Both the position numbers and the translations under genes were made by a program. A stretch of DNA of 64,000 nt from JBBRCE01 sp038205115 (GTDB lineage: Bacteria; Planctomycetota; Planctomycetia; Pirellulales; JBBRCE01): assembly GCA_038205115.1 (NCBI GenBank), contig JBBRCE010000007.1:84488-148487 (forward strand), given 5' to 3'. The notes beneath the pieces were generated by a model. The model had not been told where the DNA came from. It was given only the letters and a program-made list of their open reading frames with translations, and did not search any database. Shown one piece after another: positions 54,751 through 64,000 of the stretch; the stretch's first letter is position 1, and every line of letters begins with the position of its first letter.

Positions 54751-55881
54751 TTATGGTTCGCAACTTGCTGCCGCCCGGCCGACGCGAAATGGCGACAGGT
54801 CGAACTGCGGATCGTCGCCCAACATCAGCCGGCGTATCAGAATGGCCGTGATGGGCGAAAGATGCAAGCCGGCCCGATAATGCCCTGCGGCGATGAAGCC
54901 ATTCGCCAAGCCGGGCAGACGGCCCAAATAGGGCAGTCCGTCGGTCGTGCCGGGCCGCAACCCGGCCCAGCTTTGCTCAAGCGTCGCCTGCGCGAGTTGC
55001 GGTATCAGTTGCAAACCAAATTGCAGTAATCCAGCCACGCCGCCAGCCGTGGGCAGCGGCGCAAAGCCAACATCCTCCAGCGTGGAGCCAACGAGAATTC
55101 GCCCGTCGTCCCGCGGCACCACGTAGCGGCGGCCGACGTTAACGATCCGGTTCAGAATCGGACGCTCGCTGTGCAGCAGCAGCATCTGCCCACGAATCGG
55201 CTTGATCGGAATCGTCACTCCCAAAGTTTGCGCAATCGTTTGCGACCACGCGCCGCTGGCTAGGCAAATCTGGTCCGCGCGCCGCGTGCCTGCGTCGGTT
55301 TCGACGGCAACGATCCGGTCGGCAGTAACTTGCAAATGCGTTGCCGCCACGTCGGCTTCGATCTGCACGCCCAATTGCTGGCAAGCGGAGAGCAGCGCTT
55401 TGAGGTGCCGCGGATTTCGCAACTGCGTTTCTTCCGGAAGCGCGATGGCCGCGCGAATGCCGGCACCGCTGAGATCGATATTTGGTTCCAACTCGGCCAC
55501 TTGCGCCAGCGAGATGTCGTCGATCTGCGCGGCAACCGCGCGCAAATTTGCCGCCGTGATTTGCAAGTCGGCCACTTCCGCCGGATCGCCACCGGCCAAT
55601 GCCAGGCTGCCGGTGCGGCGAAAGCCATTGTCGATGCCGGTCAGTTCCAGCAACCGGGCCGACCAGTGCGGCAGCAGTTCATTACTCAGGCCAACCAACC
55701 GGCTGATTGGCGACGCCTGTGGCAGAAACTTGCCGGGCGGAAAGATGCCGGCACCCGCCCACGAAGCCGCTTTGCCCGGTGCGCCGCGGTCGATGACTCG
55801 CACGCGCTGTCCAGCCTGCGCGAGTTCCCAGGCCAGCGAGAGCCCGATCACGCCGCCGCCGATGATTAACGAGTCGTCCAT
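54751..55881 (-). CDS. thiO: glycine oxidase ThiO
   Basis: This 376-residue FAD oxidase of the DAO family fits ThiO, which oxidises glycine to the imine needed for thiazole synthesis in thiamine formation. The FAD motif is SLIIGGGVIGLSLAWELA; the ASWAGAGIFPPGKF block and the C-terminal AGLRPGTTDGLPYLG and NGFIAAGHYRAGL are typical. Length is normal. No thiG or thiS gene is adjacent. The MTH1187-type thiamine-binding protein lies at 52 kb. Confidence 0.9.
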   Translation of the reverse strand: MDDSLIIGGGVIGLSLAWELAQAGQRVRVIDRGAPGKAASWAGAGIFPPGKFLPQASPISRLVGLSNELLPHWSARLLELTGIDNGFRRTGSLALAGGDPAEVADLQITAANLRAVAAQIDDISLAQVAELEPNIDLSGAGIRAAIALPEETQLRNPRHLKALLSACQQLGVQIEADVAATHLQVTADRIVAVETDAGTRRADQICLASGAWSQTIAQTLGVTIPIKPIRGQMLLLHSERPILNRIVNVGRRYVVPRDDGRILVGSTLEDVGFAPLPTAGGVAGLLQFGLQLIPQLAQATLEQSWAGLRPGTTDGLPYLGRLPGLANGFIAAGHYRAGLHLSPITAILIRRLMLGDDPQFDLSPFRVGRAAASCEP

Positions 55882-55964
55882 CGGGCTATTTTAAACACAC
55901 CGCCACGCAACGAACAGTAGCCACATTCCGCGGACCGCCGCTGGTCGGCCGTACGATCTCCCCG

Positions 55965-55999
55965 TCCGGGCGCGACGCAACGTTTAGGTCGCGCCCGGA
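55965..55999. repeat. stem-loop between thiO and katG
   Basis: A perfect 12-base stem (TCCGGGCGCGAC at 55965-55976 with its complement at 55988-55999) has an 11-base loop. It lies just after the katG stop on the minus strand. There is no T-run after it, so it may act as an mRNA 3' stabiliser or a weak terminator of katG. Confidence 0.6.
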
Positions 56000-56034
56000 T
56001 GCGGAGAATTGCGATCACAAAAACATCGTCGACG

Positions 56035-58323
<2,289 letters not shown>

Positions 58324-58552
58324 GGTTGTTCCTCCAACAGTTTGCCGAGCAGACGAAAATCGTCCGCGGGGCCGTTCGGGGCGAATTAACAAGTGTGGCA
58401 GTCCAGCGTCGGCCGCAGCAAGCCTGCGGCCGAGCCTTGAATCTCTCGATGGCCATGATATCGAATTGACCCGCCAAGCGGCTAGTCGCCCCGAGCCGGC
58501 TGCGAAAGATGGCTGGAAAACTCAGCCTAACGAATTTAAGATCATAGTTCCA

Positions 58553-58589
58553 ATATCTTGTTCCTATGCAATCGATAGTTATTGACTAT
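58553..58589. promoter_or_regulatory. OxyR-type binding site overlapping the oxyR start
   Basis: Four tetrads fit the ATAG-N7-CTAT-N7-ATAG-N7-CTAT OxyR consensus: ATAT (58553), CTAT (58564), ATAG (58575) and CTAT (58586). Only one base differs from the ideal. The last tetrad overlaps the oxyR ATG (58588). The site lies between divergent katG and oxyR and would allow autorepression and katG control. Confidence 0.7.
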
Positions 58590-59472
58590 GGAAATACATC
58601 AGCTCCGGTACTTCGTGGCAGTAGCTAATTTACGGAGCTTCACCCGCGCCGCGCGACAGTGCCTGGTGGCGCAGCCGTCGCTCAGTCAGCAAATCATCAA
58701 GCTCGAGCGCGAACTTCGCCAACCGCTGTTCGATCGGCTTGGTCGTTCCATTCGCTTGACCGCTGCGGGCCAGACGCTGCACGCGCACGCGGTGGCGATT
58801 TTGGCGGCAATCGATGGCATTCCGGATCGCGTCAAAGCGGTCGCCGATCCGCATCAAGGCAAAATCCAAGTTGGTGCGATCCCCACGATTGCGCCGTACT
58901 TGCTGCCGCCCGTGTTGAAGGAATTCTCCAAGCGATTTCCGCGCGCCACGGTGATGGTCAATGAGAATCTCACCGACCATGTCGTCCGGGGTTGCCTGGA
59001 AGGCGAGTTGGACGTCGGCATCATCGCCTCGCCGGTAGCCAGCGAATTTTTCGGCAGCGAAGTTTTATTCAGCGAAGAGCTGCTGTTGGCGCTGCCGCCC
59101 AAACATCCGTTCGTCAACAAGCGGACCATCACCTGGAGCGATCTGGCGGGTCAGCCCTTTGTGCTGATGAACGAGCTACATTGCCTGGGCGAGCAGGCGA
59201 TGGGCTTTTGTAAACAAAACGGCTGCTTGCCAACGATCATTTGTCAGAGCGTGCAACTATTGACGATTCAAAAACTCGTGGCGCTGGGGCAGGGACTGTC
59301 GCTGATTCCGGCGATGGCCTGCCACGAGCAGCAGGGCCGACGCTGCATTTATCGTCGCCTGGCGGCGCCGTCGCCGTCACGCAGCGTTCACATCCTGTGG
59401 CGCAAAGATCGGTTTCAATCGCCAATTCTCAGCGAGTTCGCGCAGGCACTGCGAAATGTCGGCGCTCCGTAA
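58588..59472 (+). CDS. oxyR: LysR-type peroxide sensor OxyR
   Basis: This 294-residue regulator has an N-terminal LysR helix-turn-helix (RQPSLSQQIIKLERELR-like block at about residues 28-45) and a sensing domain. With the ATG at 58588, the two reactive cysteines fall at residues 199 and 208 (HCLGEQAMGFC), the same numbers and spacing as the disulphide pair of E. coli OxyR. This supports the start. It should activate katG under peroxide stress. The gene is divergent from katG, and a good OxyR site overlaps the start codon. Confidence 0.93.
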   Translation: MEIHQLRYFVAVANLRSFTRAARQCLVAQPSLSQQIIKLERELRQPLFDRLGRSIRLTAAGQTLHAHAVAILAAIDGIPDRVKAVADPHQGKIQVGAIPTIAPYLLPPVLKEFSKRFPRATVMVNENLTDHVVRGCLEGELDVGIIASPVASEFFGSEVLFSEELLLALPPKHPFVNKRTITWSDLAGQPFVLMNELHCLGEQAMGFCKQNGCLPTIICQSVQLLTIQKLVALGQGLSLIPAMACHEQQGRRCIYRRLAAPSPSRSVHILWRKDRFQSPILSEFAQALRNVGAP

Positions 59473-59566
59473 ATCGCGCTGACAGCTTTCGAGCAATCGC
59501 GGCGAGCTTGCCCACGCTGCGCGATTTAAGGTTGCCATTCGCCTTCGAACCATTACCATCAAAGGC

Positions 59567-60463
59567 ATGACCCTCAACCCTTCGCACCGAACCGCTCCGC
59601 CCAGCACGGTCACCCTGGCGCTGGTGCAGATGACCTGCACGGACAACAAGCCGGCCAACCTGGATAAAGCGCTCAGCCGCATTGCCGAAGCCGCCGCGGC
59701 CGGCGCCACCGTGGTCTGCTTGCAAGAACTGTTCGCCGGTTTGTACTTTTGCCAAACCGAAGATCACACGCAATTCGATCTGGCCGAATCGATTCCCGGC
59801 CCCACCAGCCAGGCGCTGGCCGACGCCGCGCGGCAGCACGGTGTGGTGCTGGTCACCTCGCTGTTCGAGCGCCGCGCGCCGGGCTTGTATCACAACACGG
59901 CGGTCATTTTCGAAGCCGACGGCAGCACCGCCGGCATGTATCGCAAAATGCACATCCCCGACGATCCGGGCTACTACGAAAAGTTTTTCTTCACGCCCGG
60001 CGATTTGGGATTTTCCGCGTTCGACACCTGCGCCGGCAAACTTGGTGCCTGCGTCTGCTGGGATCAGTGGTATCCCGAAGCGGCTCGGCTCACCGCGCTG
60101 GCTGGCGCGCAGATCATTTTTTATCCCACGGCCATCGGCTGGCAAGACCACGAAAGAGCCGAATACGGCCCGAGCCAACATTCGGCCTGGGAAACCATGA
60201 TGCGCAGCCATGCCATTGCCAATGGCGTGTTTGTGGCCTGCGTGAATCGCGTGGGTCGCGAAGGCATCATCGACTTCTGGGGCGCGTCGTTTGTGGTCGA
60301 TCCCAACGGCAACGTGCTTGCCCGCGCCAGTCACGACTGCGAAGAAACGCTGCTGGTGGAATGCGATCTCTCCAAGTTGGATTACGTCCGCACGCACTGG
60401 CCGTTTTTACGCGATCGACGCATCGACGCCTATGGCGACCTCACCAAACGCTGGCTGTCATGA
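59567..60463 (+). CDS. aguB: N-carbamoylputrescine amidase
   Basis: This 298-residue nitrilase-family amidase releases putrescine from N-carbamoylputrescine. The Glu-Lys-Cys triad is visible: CLQELFAG, YRKMHIPDD and CVCWDQWYPE. Length and blocks (HIPDDPGYYEKFFFTPGDLG) match AguB closely. The stop codon overlaps the start of aguA by 3 of 4 bases (ATGA). The pair converts agmatine to putrescine. Confidence 0.96.
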   Translation: MTLNPSHRTAPPSTVTLALVQMTCTDNKPANLDKALSRIAEAAAAGATVVCLQELFAGLYFCQTEDHTQFDLAESIPGPTSQALADAARQHGVVLVTSLFERRAPGLYHNTAVIFEADGSTAGMYRKMHIPDDPGYYEKFFFTPGDLGFSAFDTCAGKLGACVCWDQWYPEAARLTALAGAQIIFYPTAIGWQDHERAEYGPSQHSAWETMMRSHAIANGVFVACVNRVGREGIIDFWGASFVVDPNGNVLARASHDCEETLLVECDLSKLDYVRTHWPFLRDRRIDAYGDLTKRWLS

Positions 60464-61512
60464 CCACGCCCGCGGCGCTGCACTATCGAATGCCGGGCGA
60501 GTGGGAACCGCACGACGCCACATGGATTAGCTGGCCGCATCGCCAGGCCACCTGGCCCGGCGCGTTCGAGCCCATTCCAGGCGTGTTCGCGCGATTGATC
60601 CAAACCTTGTCCGCGTTCGAAATTGTGAACGTGCTGGCCGGCGGCCCCGCCTGGCGACAAGCGCAAACGATGGTGGGCGACCTGCCCAACGTGCGGCTGC
60701 ACGACATCGAAACCAACGACGCTTGGGCGCGCGATCATGGCCCCACGTTTTTGGTCGGACCGGCCGATCAGCCGCCGGCGCTGGTGGATTGGGGCTTCAA
60801 CGCCTGGGGACGCAAATATCCGCACTTCGACAAAGACGACGCCGTGCCCCGGCAGATTGCCGAGCGGCTTGGCCTGCGGCGCTTTGAGCCCGGCATCATC
60901 TTGGAAGGCGGCGCCGTCGAACCCAACGGCCAAGGCACGCTGCTCACCACCGAAGAGTGCTTGCTCAATCCCAACCGTAACCCGCACCTCAACCGCGCGG
61001 ACATCGAGCGCTATCTGGCCGAATTTCTCAACGCGCCGCACGTTGTCTGGCTAGGACGAGGCATCGTTGGCGACGATACCGACGGCCATATCGACGAACT
61101 GGCCCGCTTCGTGAATCCGACCACCGTGGTGGCCGCCGTCGAACACGATCCCGCGGACGTCAACTACCCCGCGCTGCAAGACAATCTCGCTCGCCTGCAC
61201 GCCGCCACGGATCAAGCCGGCCGACCGCTGCAAATCGTTCCGCTGCCGATGCCGCGGCCCATGTATCAGGATGGCCGCCGCGTGCCCGGCAGTTACACCA
61301 ACTTCTACATCGCTAACGGCGTGGTCATTGTGCCGCAATTCGACGACCCGGCCGACGCCGTGGCGCTGGGCATTTTGTCCGCGCTGCTGCCCGATCGCCG
61401 CGCCATTGGCCTGCCCACGCGGCAACTTGCCTGGGGTCTGGGCGCGTTCCACTGCATCACGCAGCAGCAACCGACGAATTCACTTGGCGGCGATCAACGG
61501 CACGTCTCATGA
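60460..61512 (+). CDS. aguA: agmatine deiminase
   Basis: This 350-residue enzyme hydrolyses agmatine to N-carbamoylputrescine. The N-terminal MPGEWEPHDATWISWPHR, the DAWARDHGPTF block and DDTDGHIDELARF are family hallmarks. The catalytic Cys is near the C-terminus in GLGAFHCITQQQP. The ATG at 60460 overlaps the aguB stop, so the two are translationally coupled. A longer upstream frame, in the wrong phase within aguB, was rejected. Confidence 0.96.
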   Translation: MTTPAALHYRMPGEWEPHDATWISWPHRQATWPGAFEPIPGVFARLIQTLSAFEIVNVLAGGPAWRQAQTMVGDLPNVRLHDIETNDAWARDHGPTFLVGPADQPPALVDWGFNAWGRKYPHFDKDDAVPRQIAERLGLRRFEPGIILEGGAVEPNGQGTLLTTEECLLNPNRNPHLNRADIERYLAEFLNAPHVVWLGRGIVGDDTDGHIDELARFVNPTTVVAAVEHDPADVNYPALQDNLARLHAATDQAGRPLQIVPLPMPRPMYQDGRRVPGSYTNFYIANGVVIVPQFDDPADAVALGILSALLPDRRAIGLPTRQLAWGLGAFHCITQQQPTNSLGGDQRHVS

Positions 61513-61589
61513 TTGCAACGTCGCGTGGGTTACATCAAACTGTACTGAAAGTGAGCGGCCACGCCGCAGAGCATTCTCTTGGAGCATCC

Positions 61590-62549
61590 ATGCACCGCAA
61601 TCAAATCCGCTTAGGTCAAACGTTGTTACTTGCCGTGTCGGTTGGGCTCGTGTCGCGGCCGGCGCTGGCCGGCAAGCCGGTCGGTTGGTACGACGCGCCG
61701 CGTGCCGTTCGCGATGTTGTGGTTTCGCAAGGCGGTTTACCTAACCCGCTTGATCTGGAAACCGAGCAGAACGAAGGGCAGGCCGTTTACGAAGCCCAAA
61801 TCACAGATCAGGCTGGCGTGGTGAAAGACCTGGTGATCCGCGCCGATGGCAAGCTGATCGCAACCAAAGCCGACGACGCCGCCGACAAGGCGACCGAACG
61901 GGCCGCACGCGGCAAGGCCGTGCTCAAAGGCGTCAAATTCAGCCATCCCACCAAAATCAATAACCCGTATCTGCCGCTGGCCGAACTCAAGCAAGACATT
62001 TTCGAAGGCACGGAAGGGGCCGAAAAAGTTCGCGTCACCCGCACCGTCCGGCCCGATCTGCACAAGACATTTACCATCGGCGATCAAAAGGTCGAAGCCT
62101 TGGTGGTTGAAGATCGCGCCTACGCCGACGGCGTGCTGGACGAAGTGGCCATCGATTATTTCGCCCAAGACGACGACGGCACCGTTTACTACCTGGGCGA
62201 AGAGGTGGACGAGTACAAAGACGGCCGAGTCGTGAGCCACACCGGCAGTTGGCTGCTGGGCAAAGACACGCCCGTGCCCGGCGTGATGTTTCCGGCCCAG
62301 CCCAAAGCGGGCCTGAAATGGCGTTCGGAAGATGTTTCGTCATCGATCGGCGAACTGGACGAAATCATGGCGGTGGACGAAACCGTGGTCGTGCCGGCCG
62401 GTACGTACAAAAATTGCATCAAGGTCAAAGAGAGTCTGGCCGACGGCACCACCGAATACAAATATTACGGCAAAGGCGTCGGCGTAATCCGCGAGCAGCC
62501 GACCGGCGGCGACGTCAAACTGATCTCGCACACCAAAATCGCGAGGTAA
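61590..62549 (+). CDS. secreted protein of unknown function
   Basis: This 319-residue protein has a signal peptide (MHRNQIRLGQTLLLAVSVGL, cleaved about residue 28 after ALA) and GGAG five bases before the ATG. The first mature part (VRDVVVSQGG, then GQAVYEAQITDQAG) looks like a PepSY-type small beta domain. The rest is beta-rich with NNPYLPL and TVYYLGEEVDEYKDG, and an acidic late VDETVVVPAGTYKNC block. Family not recognised. It ends directly before a broken regulator gene in the same frame. Confidence 0.7.
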   Translation: MHRNQIRLGQTLLLAVSVGLVSRPALAGKPVGWYDAPRAVRDVVVSQGGLPNPLDLETEQNEGQAVYEAQITDQAGVVKDLVIRADGKLIATKADDAADKATERAARGKAVLKGVKFSHPTKINNPYLPLAELKQDIFEGTEGAEKVRVTRTVRPDLHKTFTIGDQKVEALVVEDRAYADGVLDEVAIDYFAQDDDGTVYYLGEEVDEYKDGRVVSHTGSWLLGKDTPVPGVMFPAQPKAGLKWRSEDVSSSIGELDEIMAVDETVVVPAGTYKNCIKVKESLADGTTEYKYYGKGVGVIREQPTGGDVKLISHTKIAR

Positions 62550-63284
62550 ACCGGCCCTACGCCGAACAACATTCTGCACACTTCCAGCCAACGCAATCCG
62601 CACTTGGCGAAGGTCTTTTACGACCTGAAGTTGATGGAGCGGGAGGGCAGCGGCTACGACCGGATGTATGAAGTATTACTGGCCAGCGGCAAGAAGCCAC
62701 CGGTGGTGAGCGAGAATAACGACCGCGTGGTCGTGACGGTAAAAAAGCACATCGCCCGCCAAGAGGTCGTCGACTTCATGGTGAAGGCGCACCAGACCTT
62801 CTATCCCACACAGAAAGAATTGATTACGCTCGGCTTGATCGCTCAGCACCAGGCTTTGACGGCCATTGAACTCGTCGATTTATTGGAACTTAAGAACGCA
62901 GATGATTTGCGACCGTGGCTCGGGCGGTTGAGGGGTTGGGGATTGGTTGGCAAGCGCGGCCACACTAAAGCGACGGAGTATTTGGTCGATCCCCATGTGC
63001 TAAGAAAGTTGGCATTCGAAGGTACCACCACGCTCAAGGGAATCGAGAAGCACCGCTTGCGGGCGTTGATCCTGCAAGATTTTGCGATTTACGGCGACGT
63101 GAGCATCGGCGACCTGCATCAGCGCATTGGGGTGGAAATCCCGCGACGCCGCATCCAGCGAGAATTGGTCGATTTAGCGACCAGCGAGCAGATTGTCGCA
63201 GTGGGGAGCGGGCGGGGACGCAAGTATCGAATCGCGCCAAACGAGGCCGAATCAACGGGCTCTGGCACAATTCCTAGCGGATAA
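62550..63284 (+). pseudogene. 5'-truncated AlbA_2/ATP-binding regulator fragment
   Basis: The open frame immediately after the stop at 62547-62549 encodes about 244 residues. The first residues, PNNILHTSSQRNPHLAKV, and FYDLKLMEREGSGYD match the ATP-binding C-terminal half of AlbA_2-type (Schlafen-like or RecG-like) transcriptional regulators. The following winged-helix blocks (ITLGLIAQHQALTAIELVDL) also match. The N-terminal AlbA_2 domain and start are missing, so this is a remnant. A TTG at 62604 could start a shorter product of 226 residues, but it has no ribosome site. Confidence 0.7.
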
Positions 63285-63626
63285 AATTGATTCGTGGGGC
63301 GTAACGTGTTGTCGCAATTCGACTTGTAAATGTGTCAACGGCAGTCGAATCCTGCCAGCGCTCCGCATGCGACAGCGATCATATTAAGCGAATTTCACCC
63401 TGACGGAAGCGGGCAACCGCCCGCCATGCTGTTCGTAGCGATGCAGTAGCCAGTGGTTTTCCCGTTTACCAGATCCCGCTTTCGAAACGCACTGCATTCG
63501 AGGCTTCGTCTCCTGGCATCGGGGATCTTGCGCGGCGAGCGTCCGGATTTTCAATCGTTTACGATTTATCGGTTACGTTTGAATGACGCCAACCGAGTCG
63601 GAGCCTGCAATCGAGCAGCGATCCCG

Positions 63627-63654
63627 TTGACTTTTTCGCCGGATATAGTATACT
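63627..63654 (+). promoter_or_regulatory. sigma-70-like promoter
   Basis: TTGACT (63627-63632) and TATACT (63649-63654) are spaced 16 bases apart, close to the bacterial consensus. Transcription would start near 63661 and read into a structured region. Confidence 0.6.
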
Positions 63655-63660
63655 ATTGTA

Positions 63661-63870
63661 CATATATCTCGCGGGCGGAAAGTCTGCCTAATGCGGGACA
63701 ACGGATTTGAGGCCAACCCAGGGCTCTGACAACTCAGCGTGCAAAGGCAGGCACAACACCCGAAGGGGAAAATCGAGTTCGCAGCGGTCAGGCGAAATGC
63801 TTGAGCGGTTGAGCAATCAACGTTTATCAATCAACGTTGATCAATCAACACTGCGAACGAAATTTTCCGT
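63661..63870 (+). ncRNA. candidate structured RNA downstream of the promoter
   Basis: Below the promoter lies a two-part inverted repeat. GGAAAAT (63767-63773) pairs with ATTTTCC (63862-63868), and TTCGCAG (63778-63784) pairs with CTGCGAA (63851-63857), with a 4-by-4 internal loop. Smaller hairpins are also seen (for example GTGC...GCAC near 63740-63754). No known RNA family is recognised. It may also be the leader of a gene beyond the window. Ends are guesses. Confidence 0.3.
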
Positions 63871-64000
63871 CGGCAAACAGCCTGCGTGTGCATGAGACTG
63901 GTGGCAGGAGATGTCGTGTGGATGGTTTGCTAGACAAAATTAGGTTCGCCGGTGCGCTGGCCAACCGAAACGAACCGACACGCGGCCGCAACAATTAGCC

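Larger units (their letters stand above)
63285..64000. other. right-edge region without a recognised gene
   Basis: About 700 bases follow the regulator fragment. No convincing gene is seen. It contains a strong promoter-like sequence at 63627-63654, a long inverted repeat at 63767-63868 and a 14-base tandem repeat at 63816-63849. A possible tRNA fragment at about 63330-63370 is discussed elsewhere. Confidence 0.5.

Noticed and set aside
63325..63370. tRNA-Thr-like fragment (anticodon-loop-like CTTGTAA, then GGCAG-loop-CTGCC 10 bases later)
   Set aside because: The anticodon stem has no 5' partner, the T-loop lacks the usual TTC, and no matching acceptor strand is present. It could be a relic att site, but the evidence is too thin.

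Overview
The window looks like chromosomal DNA of a planctomycete, most likely of the Pirellulales type. It is GC-rich, its genes stand mostly singly or in short runs, and it carries several family types common in that phylum: a Tat-exported Gfo/Idh/MocA oxidoreductase, a ThuA protein, a cysteine-rich lipoprotein, a small tyrosine-rich secreted protein and an archaeal-type formylmethanofuran:tetrahydromethanopterin formyltransferase. No rRNA, intact tRNA or CRISPR array was seen. The placement is inference from gene content only.

Left part (1-14.6 kb): an FHA-GAF-adenylate cyclase, a GH63-like glycosidase, a histidine kinase, a lipoprotein, a Tat oxidoreductase, MoeA, an ABC exporter, a Cys-rich lipoprotein and a cation diffusion facilitator. 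From 14.7 to 19.1 kb a minus-strand run holds MoxR, a small membrane protein, a DUF58 protein and two more membrane proteins. Two identical 100-bp inverted-repeat elements with TAA target duplications have broken two of these genes. Removing each element plus one TAA on paper restores both reading frames.

Middle (19.2-33 kb): a COG3014-like lipoprotein beside an LpoB-like lipoprotein, a ThuA protein, a two-subunit molybdenum hydroxylase (MoeA lies 13 kb away), and an accessory island with AbiEi and AbiEii arranged tail to tail, two palindromic operators and a DNA methyltransferase. After it come an HTH-EIIA fusion overlapping a pseudo-receiver gene, a nucleoside phosphorylase-like protein and a response regulator.

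33-48.9 kb: dTDP-sugar genes (rfbA, rfbB) with a large membrane protein, malate dehydrogenase, a DUF234-type ATPase behind paired repeats, uppS, purA, a rhodanese membrane protein, a YhaM-like nuclease, ligA and a protein with pentapeptide repeats.

49-64 kb: ftr and glcD as a pair, a flavin reductase, a thiamine-binding protein, a TPR protein, two FAD enzymes (one is thiO), divergent katG and oxyR with an OxyR site overlapping the oxyR start, the agmatine pathway pair aguB-aguA, a secreted protein, and a 5'-truncated fragment of an AlbA_2-type regulator. The last 700 bases hold no convincing gene but carry a strong promoter-like sequence ahead of an RNA-like inverted repeat.
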